This document shows positions 56,001-64,000 of a stretch of 64,000 bases of DNA, one piece after another. The notes below the pieces were generated by a model, which searched no databases, was not told the origin of the DNA, and saw nothing but the letters and a program-made list of their open reading frames with translations. The stretch is from Schistosoma haematobium. Its lineage: Eukaryota > Platyhelminthes > Trematoda > Strigeidida > Schistosomatidae. The stretch covers positions 992,001 through 1,056,000 of the forward strand of contig NC_067202.1 of NCBI RefSeq assembly GCF_000699445.3, written 5' to 3'. How positions within the stretch are numbered: position 1 is the first letter of the stretch; every line of letters begins with the position of its first letter. The translations under genes were made by a program, and so were the position numbers.

Positions 56001-59000
56001 AGAAATATAAAATTAGAATAATGCAAATGATTAAATAATTTTATACAACAGAACTATAAACAATAACCATCCATCAAAATAATCCGATAAGTTTCATTAA
56101 CGATAATGTAAATTGTTTACATCAATAATTAAAATGTTAAAATTATCAGTTGTATATTGTCGATTTTTTATTTATTTATTTAAACACATAAACATTGGTA
56201 CAAGGAGGCACCAAGCAGATATGCGCCACATAAATCATCCGATTTGTGTGAGGGCTAGGATACTGCCTGGGTACCCAAACCAAAACAGGTGGTTTTTTAG
56301 GGGGCCACACCCGGAGCCTTCGACCTAAAGGTCCGATCCACAGGGCAGTAGAACAACGTCAGCAGATGCAGTTCCATTGTAGCCGGTGACCAACGATTGG
56401 TTCATACACCAGTTATTCCTTCAGGATCCTGGAACCCATGTTCACCATTGATTTGGAATCAGGGTTTTCCAACTTCCCTAGGTGGACTCTCCGTGTCCAC
56501 CAAGCCCGCTTAAAACGCCAGATATTCACTTTTCGTCCTCTCAATTTCGTAAACAATACCCACGCCGCGAGAAGGCAGTAAGTCTATTTAATTTCATAAA
56601 TTATTTACACATTTAATATGAATATAATCATGATTAAATAATCTAGAATGTGGTATAGTATGGTGTTTATATGAACTAATGATTCATTTGTACTTGGTGA
56701 CTGTTTGATTTCGAATTCTAAATACAATACGTTCGTTCGTGATTAGCTAGTTCTTCTAGGTCTAAATTGTGTTATTTCTGGGATTCTTAGTTTGTATAAT
56801 AATTCAAATACTTATAATCATCACATATACTAGAGACATAACTGATAGGGTGGATATAGATGAATCTTTCATTTCGGAGGAAAGAAAACCCCTGTAGACT
56901 ATGTCTATACGCCTTAAATACTTTAATTGAGGTAGAATATGTATACAATATACGTATATAATATGTAAGATGACTTTAAAACAAAAACTGGTAAGAATCC
57001 CTACTTGACAGAGATTGCATATTACTTGAAATCATATTCAAAATAAGTACAGCTATGGAGAAACAAATAGAAACAGGGTATAGAATGCATGAAATAATAT
57101 GAAAATTAGTAGCACTAAAGGTTTGTGGAGACTACTGAATGCTATTGACATCACGGATCTACTTAAGCTAGACATCTGTTGAAAACCAGAAAGCACTGAA
57201 TAGCTGTTTCATCCTAGTATGAGATTCCTCCGAAGCTCACATCCATGACCCCATAGAGGATCGAACACATGACCTCTGATCTTGTGGCCAACATCTGACC
57301 TCTAGACCAACACGCCGAGATCCACTGATGTACAAGTGGTCTGGAAGTTGAGCGTCCCCTCGCGAAGCCGGTTCTGAGTTCAATCCCTAGTTTCAGGATC
57401 ATGGATGCACATGTCTGAGAAGCCCGACTCTAGGACGAAACGGCTTCCCAATGATTGCCTTAGGTTTGTTCGCAATCTTAACAAAATTCAACAATCTTCA
57501 CAACCTTAATATTGATGCCTATTTATATTTCACTACCAACTCATGCCTAGTCAATTCATTAATGCGTTGGATGATTGCCGACCTATTAATGCTACTACTG
57601 TGTACTGCCCGACTTTCAATCTATTCAGTTTAAAGGGTTTTGTGAAAGCTAGAGAGTAATGGAAAGTCATTTTGTTCAATTATAGGACTCCTCAACAATC
57701 CTTTCTATGCTTTAGATAATCTTCGATAGAAGTACTGAAATGTTTGCATACTCTTAGCAATACATGATGCTATAATGATGATTTACCAATAGACAATCTC
57801 AATATTTGAGTCTCTATTAAATAAAAAAACGTACGTACATGCGCAGATATGTTAGGTGGTTGGAGGTAGCCAGGAGAAAACCGTGATTAAACCTGGCTTC
57901 TTGGGAGATGGTAATCATCAAGAAAACGTACCTGCAGCCTTGAAGGGATTGACGTTCACTGGTGGATTCGAAATAAGAGTGATTAATCAACATAAATATC
58001 ACAATTCTACAACACAGGTCAATCACCTCCTGAATAGCTCAGTGGTAATGTCCCAAACTGTAAAAAATGAATAACGCAAGTTCAAATCCACCAGAGAAAA
58101 CCAGTTCCATGAGATCGCAAACACTCATTGTTGACGAGTATCAACTAACATGAAACAGAGGTTTACTGTTTCCTGATAAATACCTCTAACCACCTTACAT
58201 CTCATCAACATTGTGCTCGCGATATTGTATGATCTAAGTTGTTGGTCACATAAGGATTTGATCAATAGAATTCGATTGTCATTTAGGATTAAACAAACAT
58301 AATATTGGTCATTATACTTAGAGATAACAAAAAGAGTCCTAATCAATGTATTTAATTAATTATTTATTATAATTATCGATTATCACTTACCGGCAAATTC
58401 ACAGAAATGATTCCCAATATCAAATGCTGCATGATTAAATCCACAATATTCAAAATCAATAAAGTGGACTGATTCTTTTTTATGACAAGTAAAGAAAAGG
58501 TAAACACACACAAAGAGAGAGAGAGAAATAGAAATGTTAAACAACCTTCTATCTATAACATTTTAATGTAAGAAAAAACAACATTATTCTTATGAAAAAG
58601 CAAGAATGGATAAGGTTTTATTTAAATATGAATCCAGGAGGTATTTCCTGGAGTTCTAATGAGAAGCAGTGAACAGTGAAGCTCAACCGGGTCTGTTGTG
58701 ATAGTGACTCACTGAAAACAATAATGGACGGTGGTGCAATTTCGTGCATTGATTGAAGTTAGACATTAACACCGTAGGCTGGCGGCTCAGTGGTCTAGAG
58801 GTTAAACGTTCGCGTGCGAGACCGATAGGTCCTGGGTCGGGATCTCGCGAGGCGGGACCGTGGGTGCCCGCTGCTGAGGAATACCACACCAAAACAAAAC
58901 GGTCGTCCAGTGCTTCCAGGCTTTCCATGGTGGTCTAGCTTCAATTGATTCATGATCGCAACTATTGAAATATGTATTTGCCTATTTATATGCTCTTGTG

Positions 59001-62000
59001 AAGTACGCTACTACATGGTTACATAATGTCTACTCATTCCACACGCATATCTCAACACTACGCTTTATGGTTATCTAAGAATAAAGGAAAATTAGTCATC
59101 AGCTTATGAGTTAAAGAAGATAGAGAGAATGAATGCAACTACGCCACTGTGACTGATTTGTACTATGTTGCCAAAAGTTTTAAACCATTGATAAATGCTA
59201 TTGTGAAGGCAACAATGCGGAAGTCTGAAAATACCGACATGTTTCAGATAAACAATCAATGAGTTTATAATGTGATACAATGTCTTTAACATCCCGGCCC
59301 TAGCTTGTTGCCAACTTAATCATATGTCAGCTAGAACTTTACGTCTAGATAGAAGAGGTCAGAGAATAAGAGATGACAAATGTGATTATTGAACTGGGAC
59401 TTAACAAATATACGGAACATCCTGGTGGTTCTTCGACTAAAGCATGAACAAATTTTAGATTCATTGGTTTCATATGATCTTTACGTAACACTGTTTGTCA
59501 GTAATCGACTGATACATTACATGAGAATGAGTTGTTTGATTGTGTCCGAACAATTCATTACATTCGGTAGTAATACCATGTAAGTTTTGTTGAACTTCAG
59601 TGGTGTTTTAGGGTGCAGCAATAGTAATCTAACCAATGCCACAATATTGAAACACCAGTTTCGGTGACCCGACTAAGTGCTACGAATCCTATCCAAACAG
59701 CTTCCCCCATCAGGCATTATTTTCCTAGGCCGGTTTACCATATAGATTACACCTCGTGGAGGAACATAGGCCGACCACCAGTACTCTCCATCCAACCTAG
59801 CATTTAGTCAATTGCAAATGCATTTCAGTCCTACAAGATGTAAGTTGCGGCCCAGATATCTCAGTGGCAACGTCTCTGACTGTGAGGCTGGGTAACACGA
59901 GATTGAACCCGTCTGGGAGCATCAGTCCCCTCAAGATTACAAGCACAACTTGCTGACGAGTGTCAAATAGCACGGAACCTAGGTCCAGGGCTTCCTTTCG
60001 ATTATTTATAACCAGCACCTTACACCTCAATATAGTGACCGTGATGTCGAGTCACCTAGACTAGTGACCACATTGCAACTTGGTCAGTGGAATTCGATCT
60101 GTGCTAAAAAGAGACCTGACACAAATGAAATTGGTCACGACTCAGTGATCAATCAATTGTAAATGACGTGAATTTCGTAGCCATCTTACTAACTGAAATT
60201 CATCTTTCAAATAGCATTACCGTTCATCCCATTATTGACTATACTTCGCTTCCTTTTTCTATTTCTACTGGTTAGCGTTTTTAGCAAGTTAGTTTTCTAC
60301 GGGATGGGGTCGTTAACACTATGCCCGACCCTTCTCCTTTATCCTGGTTTGGGACCGGGAGTAGCCCCAGGGGGTTCCAGGTGGTGTTTGATTTCTACTA
60401 AGGAAATCATAAGATTACTAAAATTTTGTTAATAATGCTAAAACCTTACTAGAGACAATAACCGTGAATTCCTTTTTTCTAACACCACTTGGAGAACTAC
60501 AGCCAGCATCAAAGAAGCACAGGCATTTATAAACAGTTGTCTGCGCAACATACGCCAGATCCATCAGAAACAACCTACTGTGAAAAAGGACAAGCCAACT
60601 TCCAGATGAAGAGGAAATTGTGAAAAGATTCTGGAAGTGAATAGAACACACATGGTGGAAATCACCAAACTGAATCAGGAAGCAAGACTAAACATGGAAT
60701 CATCAAGCATGGAGGAAAAGAGATAGACCGAAGAACACGTTATGTCGGGCATTGGAGACAGACATCGAAACAATGAACAGTACTTGGCGAGGACTGGAAA
60801 TGAGAACCCGTTACAGAGTTGGAATCCTTATTAGTGGCCTGTACTTCATGAGAGGTAACAGGCGTAAGCAAGTAAATAAAACACACTAATCCAAAAAAAT
60901 CTCTCCACTTCAATGATGACGACGTTCAGCGTTAAATATGACTAGTAATGCTACTACTAAAATGCAACAAAAAAGGGGTATTTCAACTTACTTTCATCCG
61001 GAGGCATGACAATATTTCCAGCTAATAAGTCATTATGACATAGGACAACTGGGGAAATGGGATTTTTAAGTAATTTCTCTAAATATGCCACTTCATTCAA
61101 GAGGACTGTTTTTGAAGGAAATTCATTTTTAAGTCTAAAACAAGAAAAATAATTTCTTTATTACGATTTAATCATATGGTTCCCATATTGACGGTATCTT
61201 AATGATGAAAGCATTCCGTATGCTGTAGGTCCCAAGCATGCTCGATCTTCATTTTGGAAAACCGTGTTAGTACTAATTATCAACATGCAAACGATGTGTA
61301 ATTCAATCCCGAGTAGTTTAGTCTGGCTCTTGGTAGATAAGTTACATTTGGTCAGGCATTTTAGATATATTAATGTATGCATTTTGAATCATAACTGAAT
61401 GAAATACAGTAGAGAATTAATACACCTTCTATCTCCAACTTCTAATATGATGATAGGTTAGAAGAAGCTCGAAGACCAATAAGCGTTAAGGTTTTGGCTG
61501 TTTTTGGTGTTTTGTTCTCTGAGCTGGATGGTTTTGGCTGCTGTTCATTGATCGATGTGTCAGTTATTAAATAAAAGGTCACTGATCCTACTATCAATAT
61601 AAACAGACTAATCAATAGTTGAACCAGATAATACAACTGCTGCCGTAATAACGGCTAAACCACATTGGACCTAATACAATCCAGGTCTCTATTCCTCCAT
61701 TCTTTGTTGCATTGTATTCATTCATCTGTTTACGTAATTGTTATCTTTTACGATTTTATTCAGTTCCGATGTACACTTTCTATGATACACCGAACCCACT
61801 ATGGAATTGAGAGGAGTGACATAAATAAGAATGGTTAATTCCCAAATCGAACTGCAATGTACAGAAATTGTAGTTATATTGGTATATACGATTGTCTTTC
61901 TGATTCAGACAGGAACATGTAGGCTGAGACTTTGAGAAAGTCCCTGATTGACTCACTACAATAAAGTAACTCGTTTATAATGTCTCGCCAATCACTTAGC

Positions 62001-63788
62001 CTCGAAATGATATGCGATCACGGATACATGATATGCATATACTTGCCCATTCTATCAGTGCCATATAAGTGAATAATTACACTGGATAATCAAGTTCCAC
62101 AGGTTGTTAAATACTAACTGAATCAATGACGTTCTATAAAGTTAAAACAATAGTTGGCGTACTTAATATAAAACGGTTGAAAGCAACCGTCAGGAAGTCC
62201 AGATGGATCTCTGTTTCGTACTGGTCGTAACTTACCCATAAACAGCATCTGGATGGAAGTAATGATTCTTGCAGGATTTGGGTACGTGTCATTGTATCAC
62301 AGTTAGAGGTGTTCGCATTAGTTATCATGGCAAGCATAGTTAATTAGATAAACTATAATTTAAACTCTTTTTATAGGGGAGAACCGGTAACATGTCATAG
62401 ATTTCAGTAAAGTAGATTATGAAGGCTTCGAATGTTTGGATTACACTGATCAATACTAGTGCTAAAACTCATCATTGTTATGTAGTAGGTTACCCTGATT
62501 CTTAGTGGCCGAGAGATTTTATCTAACCAACTGATTGGATACATAATGACTATGAAAAAAATAGAATGGCAACTAGACACAGGAACCAAAAAAATAATCG
62601 AACCTTCTCTATTAAGCCGTTTTTAAGTAGATGTTGATATGTTGAGCAAGAATTAAGCTTCATGGTGATTGAAATGGCGAGTATAAACATGTAAAATATA
62701 TATGCTCATATGTCATTTTTAATGCAAACACCAGGTGCGGAATTGTAAATGAGGCACGCAATTGAGGGAAGTCGACTTTGCACTTAATCAAGGTGTCTAC
62801 GATTTATATACATTATAATTCTTCGCATTGATTTCATTCTTGTTAGTAAACCATTGAAAGTGTACATCAAAATTGAATGGGATCGCAATACACAATATAC
62901 ATAGTCAGGTCTTAATTTACTGATATTTGAATAGGATCTACGAATTCTATATCTCGTAATCCATTGTCTGTTAATTGAGTTATACTTATGGTTATTTTTA
63001 TTTTTAATATTTTATGCATCAAAGCAAGTTATTACATTATCAGAGTTTGACCAAAGACCTTGGATCTCAGGCGCAAATGCTTTACCTCTAGACTACTGGC
63101 CGGCCATCCAATAGTGTTAAAAACTAACTTTAATCAATTCATGTGATTGCTAGTGAAAAGCTTCAAGGTGTGATTTCTGGAGTTTTAGAGAAAATCTGTG
63201 ATAAATGGAGTTGTCCACCATATGCAATTGATAAAGATTGCAAAACTAAACTGACTGATTGAAGCTAGACAATAACACCGTCGGATGACGACTCAGAGGT
63301 TTAGAGGTTAGGAGTTCGCTTCCCAAGTCGAAGGTGTTCGGTCCGATTCCTAGATGTGTATCAAGAAAATGCACTGCTAAGGAATCCCATATCAGGACAA
63401 AACAGCTGTCTAGTGCTCTCAGATTTTCATTAGTGTTCCAATTGACATCAGTTCGTAGTTTAAGATAATGAAAATTCTACAATCTCCACAATCTCCCTGT
63501 ACAAGTCATATAAAACTAGCCCATGTAGCGCAAATAATAAAATCATAATCCATAGTAATAACAATCAAAAGACAGTTGTAATGATAAAAGAAAAGTTGAT
63601 ACCTTTCAAATTTTTGTTTATCATTATTATAGCCAGTTGGTAATTTTTCAATCCATTTTCGTATTGTTGGAAAAAGTACAGGTTTTGTATAAAGTTTTGA
63701 TGAATCATTTACTTCACTAGGGAATAAACGTAGCATAGTTTCTCGAGTTGGTAAACTATGCAATCTAGCCACTTGTTCAATTATCAAT
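46999..63788 (-). CDS. Ethanolamine kinase-type gene, 3' part (6 exons)
   Basis: Choline/ethanolamine kinase family enzyme: ATP-dependent phosphorylation of ethanolamine (or choline), first step of the Kennedy pathway, cytosolic. Exons in order: 63788-63603, 61134-60992, 58474-58391, 53481-53210, 50401-50328, 47065-46999; all phases agree, giving 274 residues. Visible landmarks: VLCHNDLLAGNIVMPPDE (Brenner-type motif with catalytic Asp), VHFIDFEYCGFNHAAFDIGN (metal-binding Asp), HFCEFAG, AHLFWGVWAVILSVQEQTKF and the end YGISRINQYYAMK. These favour ethanolamine over choline kinase, but this is not certain. The N-lobe lies upstream of the window. Confidence 0.92.
47251..47773 (+). repeat. Solo LTR (523 bp) with target duplication
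   Basis: Starts TGTTATGACTTG and ends GATATAACA. Flanked by the 5-base direct repeat AATAC (47246-47250 and 47774-47778). Same family as the LTR at 14432-14947. Formed by LTR-LTR recombination of a gypsy-type insertion in an ethanolamine kinase intron. Confidence 0.85.
47774..48540. other. Intron of the ethanolamine kinase gene
   Basis: AT-rich, no repeat or exon recognised. Confidence 0.35.
48545..49255 (+). repeat. RTE-like 3' fragments
   Basis: TTTTCATCAACTGAGATGAT and ATGCCCAACAACCGACTATC match the [10 protein letters not shown] coding block; further on CATTCAGTTCTTATCTTTCT resembles the 3' UTR. Strongly decayed. Confidence 0.5.
49305..50180 (-). pseudogene. RTE-like (second subfamily) C-terminal coding fragment
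   Basis: Minus-strand frames give remnants of a retrotransposon C-terminus with an MNRTHFMEITKLHHEASPNM segment and a HGGKEIEQRTL-like region, ending with a short GNRR-K motif. The counterpart on the plus strand is 60440-60870. Multiple stops. Confidence 0.65.
50328..50401 (-). CDS. Ethanolamine kinase exon
   Basis: Acceptor tttacacag, donor gtaagt. SAHLFWGVWAVILSVQEQTK FDYL matches the family's SHLFW-W-A block. 74 bases. Confidence 0.9.
50591..50830. repeat. Degenerate minisatellite, about 66 bp unit
   Basis: CAGACACCAT-type starts at 50591, 50635, 50701 and (as TATACACCAT) 50769, each followed by CAGTACAGC or CAATACAGCTCAATCCC-like ends. Four units of 44, 66 and 68 bases spacing. Confidence 0.65.
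50831..51359. other. Intron, nothing recognised
   Basis: No feature supported. Confidence 0.35.
51360..51480. repeat. Short dispersed repeat D
   Basis: TTAGTTCTCTGATGTGGAAG and TCGTGAAGTTTTCAATG resemble 4530-4580. Confidence 0.4.
51655..51800 (+). repeat. SINE 3 copy with intact hammerhead core
   Basis: GGGAGCACTAGTTCCCTTAA and GATTACAGGTACACCTT precede CTGACGAG (51722-51729), a GTGC/GCAC helix II, CGAAA (51742-51746) and GTC (51752-51754), with CCTT pairing to AAGG. The tail TTTCCTGTTGACTACCTTCA matches 59995-60015. The tRNA head is weak here. Confidence 0.7.
51716..51760 (+). ncRNA. Hammerhead ribozyme-like core in SINE 3
   Basis: All invariant core bases are present: CTGA-N-GA, GAAA and a GTC triplet, with helix II 4 bp and helix III minimal, as in Smalpha. 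Helix I begins with a G/A mismatch, so activity is uncertain. Confidence 0.6.
52100..52750. other. Intron with an unassigned open frame
   Basis: 52159-52395 is open for 78 codons with LQTIELKFTGLHDFTFKLTD, but shows no splice logic or family. Probably chance. Confidence 0.25.
52775..52845 (-). ncRNA. Smalpha hammerhead ribozyme (left)
   Basis: Minus strand CTGACGAG (52819-52826), CGAAAC, and GTC (52794-52796) followed by CTGGACTC. Core intact, helix II TCC/GGA. Confidence 0.82.
52940..53012 (+). ncRNA. Smalpha hammerhead (right), core mutated
   Basis: Plus strand CTGACAAG (52956-52963) has A where the catalytic G8 is required. GAAA and GTC are kept. Likely inactive. Confidence 0.75.
53210..53481 (-). 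CDS. Ethanolamine kinase exon with Asn-rich insertion
   Basis: Acceptor attattag, donor gtaagt. INVVNFDNYPTKEYQRMWIS is conserved. An extra segment with NHSNHMDQDHNN and a run of Asn (near 53265-53330) precedes the conserved ESLLEKWLIEVNNFAL. Confidence 0.9.
53545..54010 (+). repeat. Repeat A copy, sense orientation
   Basis: AAATGCCAGGGTATGGCCGA start to TTGTACCAATGTTTATGTGT end at 54001. Confidence 0.82.
54040..54350 (-). repeat. Repeat C copy
   Basis: Ends GTGTGCTACTTATATTGACA and TCCCCACTGGTGTTCTTGTT are the reverse complements of the ends of 36390-36670. Confidence 0.6.
54395..54700 (+). repeat. SINE 1 copy
   Basis: A box CAGCTCAGCGGTCTAGAGGT, B box GGTTCAAATCCCACG. The hammerhead segment reads CTGTAGAG and ACGAAACAG, so the core A6 is lost. 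Confidence 0.75.
54790..55275 (+). repeat. Repeat B copy
   Basis: GGGTGATCTTGATGACCTGC to TATTATGTCAAAGTAGGAGC; both halves present, 5' end degraded. Confidence 0.55.
55280..55560. other. Intron, nothing recognised
   Basis: AT-rich, no feature supported. Confidence 0.3.
55650..55985 (+). repeat. SINE 1 copy, long form
   Basis: Includes the leader TTTCCAGGAGTTCTAGTGAG, A box CAGCTCAGTGGTCTAGAAGC, B box GGGTTCGAGTCTC and the hammerhead segment TTGAGGAG, ATACTAGAACGAAACAG, CAGTGC. The first core C is T. A reversed SINE tail fragment lies at 55570-55620. Confidence 0.75.
56165..56580 (-). repeat. Repeat A copy
   Basis: Tail side AACACATAAACATTGGTACA at 56190, truncated at the other end near GCGAGAAGGCAGTAAG. 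Confidence 0.8.
56581..57120. other. Intron, nothing recognised
   Basis: AT-rich with TA-rich runs; no gene or repeat boundary seen. Confidence 0.35.
57125..57330 (-). repeat. SINE 1 copy
   Basis: Minus strand with a GGTCTAGAGGTCAGATGTTG A-box area, GAGGAATCTCATACTAGGAT and GAAACAGC. The core CTGA is lost. Confidence 0.65.
57318..57470 (+). repeat. SINE 1 copy, head truncated
   Basis: AGTGGTCTGGAAGTTGAGCG, GAGTTCAATCCC, then CTGAGAAGCCCGACTCTAGG and ACGAAACGGC. Core G8 is changed to A. Confidence 0.65.
57471..58024. other. Intron, nothing recognised
   Basis: A chance open frame at 57451-57633 has no support. Otherwise AT-rich. Confidence 0.3.
58025..58210 (+). repeat. SINE 3 copy, degraded
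   Basis: A box TAGCTCAGTGGTAATGTC and B box CAAGTTCAAATCC, then TTGACGAG, CATGAAACAG and the TTTCCTGATAAATACC tail. The first core C is T. Confidence 0.6.
58391..58474 (-). CDS. Ethanolamine kinase exon with metal-binding motif
   Basis: Acceptor ataaaaaag (alternative atcag eight bases on), donor gtaagt. SVHFIDFEYCGFNHAAFDIG, NHFCEFAG. Confidence 0.92.
58620..58965 (+). repeat. SINE 1 copy, long form
   Basis: Leader with CCTGGAGTTCTAATGAGAAG, A box GGCTCAGTGGTCTAGAGGTT, B-box-like GGGTCGGGATCTC, then CTGAGGA (58874-58880) and AAAACGG. Here GAAA has become AAAA and helix II is disrupted. Tail CTTTCCATGGTGGTCTAGCT. Confidence 0.78.
58966..59847. other. Intron, nothing recognised
   Basis: No exon or repeat identified; a block at 59640-59790 is less AT-rich than its surroundings but unassigned. 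Confidence 0.3.
59848..60060 (+). repeat. SINE 3 copy
   Basis: A box ATATCTCAGTGGCAACGTC, B box AGATTGAACCCGTCTGGG, then CTTG CTGACGAG (59953-59960), a GTG/CAC helix and CGGAAC in place of CGAAAC, GTCCAGGG. The tRNA head is clear, but A13 is lost in the core. Confidence 0.72.
60290..60430 (+). repeat. RTE-like fragment
   Basis: GACCCTTCTCCTTTATCCTG and TTTGGGACCGGGAGTAGCCC; precedes RTE-like coding sequence at 60440. Confidence 0.55.
60440..60870 (+). pseudogene. RTE-like (second subfamily) C-terminal coding fragment
   Basis: Plus strand equivalent of 49305-50180: it retains WRTTASIKEAQAFINSCLR-like coding and a closing GAGGTAACAGGCGTAAGCAA with AAATAAA at 60880. Numerous stops and frameshifts. 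Confidence 0.65.
60992..61134 (-). CDS. Ethanolamine kinase exon with catalytic loop
   Basis: Acceptor gttttag, donor gtaagt. LNEVAYLEKLLKNPISPVVL followed by CHNDLLAGNIVMPPDE, the catalytic loop. Confidence 0.93.
61135..62130. other. Intron with a short repeat D piece
   Basis: GTTTTGTTCTCTGAGCTGGA at 61508-61527 matches repeat D. Otherwise nothing recognised. Confidence 0.35.
62131..63055. other. Intron, mostly unassigned
   Basis: 62150-62320 on the minus strand resembles a very decayed SINE 3 (CAGTACGAAACAG). The rest is AT-rich with no feature. Confidence 0.3.
63060..63130 (-). repeat. SINE 1 head fragment
   Basis: Minus-strand A box CCAGTAGTCTAGAGGTAAAG and the upstream ATTAGTCAAC-type head words. 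Confidence 0.55.
63145..63465 (+). repeat. SINE 1 copy, long form
   Basis: A box CGACTCAGAGGTTTAGAGGT; hammerhead segment GCACTG CTAAGGAATC, GGACAAAACAG, CTAGTGC. Helix I is kept; the core G5 and G12 are lost. Confidence 0.72.
63603..63788 (-). CDS. Ethanolamine kinase exon (first in window)
   Basis: IIEQVARLHSLPTRETMLRL, then KLYTKPVLFPTIRKWIEKLP. Donor gtatca after 63603; the acceptor AATCAAG before 63788 is the best fit but not certain. Confidence 0.88.
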
Positions 63789-63884
63789 CTTGATTTATGG
63801 AAATAAATAAATAAATAAAGAAATAAGATTCGGATAAAAAAGAAGCAAAAATTGTATAATCAGAAAGGGGTTTTGTGGATATTA

Positions 63885-64000
63885 TAGTAATTTAATGGTT
63901 GAATTCATGAATCAATTGAAGCTAGACCACCATGGAAAACCTGGAAGCAGTGGATGGCCATTTCGTCCTAGTATGGGACTCCTAGGTGGCAGTGCGCATC
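63885..64000 (-). repeat. SINE 1 copy, cut by window end
   Basis: Minus strand: GCGCACTG, CTAGGAGTCCCATACTAGG, ACGAAATGGCCATCCACTGC, TTTTCCATGGTGGTCTAGC. The strong TCC/GGA helix is kept; the CTGA part is altered. Confidence 0.72.

Noticed and set aside
62150..62320. Additional hammerhead on the minus strand
   Set aside because: Only CGAAACAG-like words remain; CTGANGA and helix II are not recognisable.
1..64000. CRISPR array or bacterial operon features
   Set aside because: No regular spacer-repeat arrays; introns, AATAAA signals and retroelements show a eukaryotic genome.

Overview
The window looks like AT-rich flatworm nuclear DNA, most likely Schistosoma. Supporting this are long introns with GT..AG junctions and low-GC exons, Smalpha-type hammerhead ribozyme repeats, CsRn1-clade and other gypsy LTR elements, RTE-like non-LTR fragments, a Penelope-like element and many tRNA-derived SINEs. 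The species cannot be fixed from the sequence alone.

Three host genes can be supported. (1) 1705-14005, plus strand: the 3' two thirds of the V-type H+-ATPase subunit H gene, seven exons with all phases matching. (2) 34273-40337, plus strand: a four-exon gene for a 451-residue, low-complexity, probably nuclear protein that I do not recognise. (3) 63788-46999, minus strand: six 3' exons of an ethanolamine kinase-type gene, with the HNDLLAGN and IDFEY motifs and a small last exon. Genes 2 and 3 are convergent. Their upstream ends, where missing, lie outside the window.

The rest is mostly mobile DNA. Layout: V-ATPase introns filled with SINEs, RTE fragments and a roughly 500 bp dispersed repeat (repeat A); a small gypsy derivative with LTR arms in opposite orientation (14432-16303); two truncated CsRn1-like gypsy copies forming a near-perfect 1410 bp inverted repeat (19233-24161); a 5 kb minus-strand gypsy element with LTRs (25392-30402); rearranged RTE debris (31750-33590); the unknown gene; a decayed Penelope-like element with RT and GIY-YIG parts (42759-44842); then the ethanolamine kinase gene, whose introns hold a solo LTR with a perfect target duplication, Smalpha, SINEs and more repeat A.

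The most interesting pattern is that hammerhead ribozyme cores occur in three different tRNA-like repeat families here: Smalpha (45300-45375, 52752-53037), the abundant SINE 1 (best copy 8285-8540) and a third SINE (51655-51800, 58025-58210, 59848-60060). Repeat A also shares its 3' tail with the RTE element, which suggests a LINE/non-autonomous partner relation. None of the gypsy, RTE or Penelope copies appears intact.
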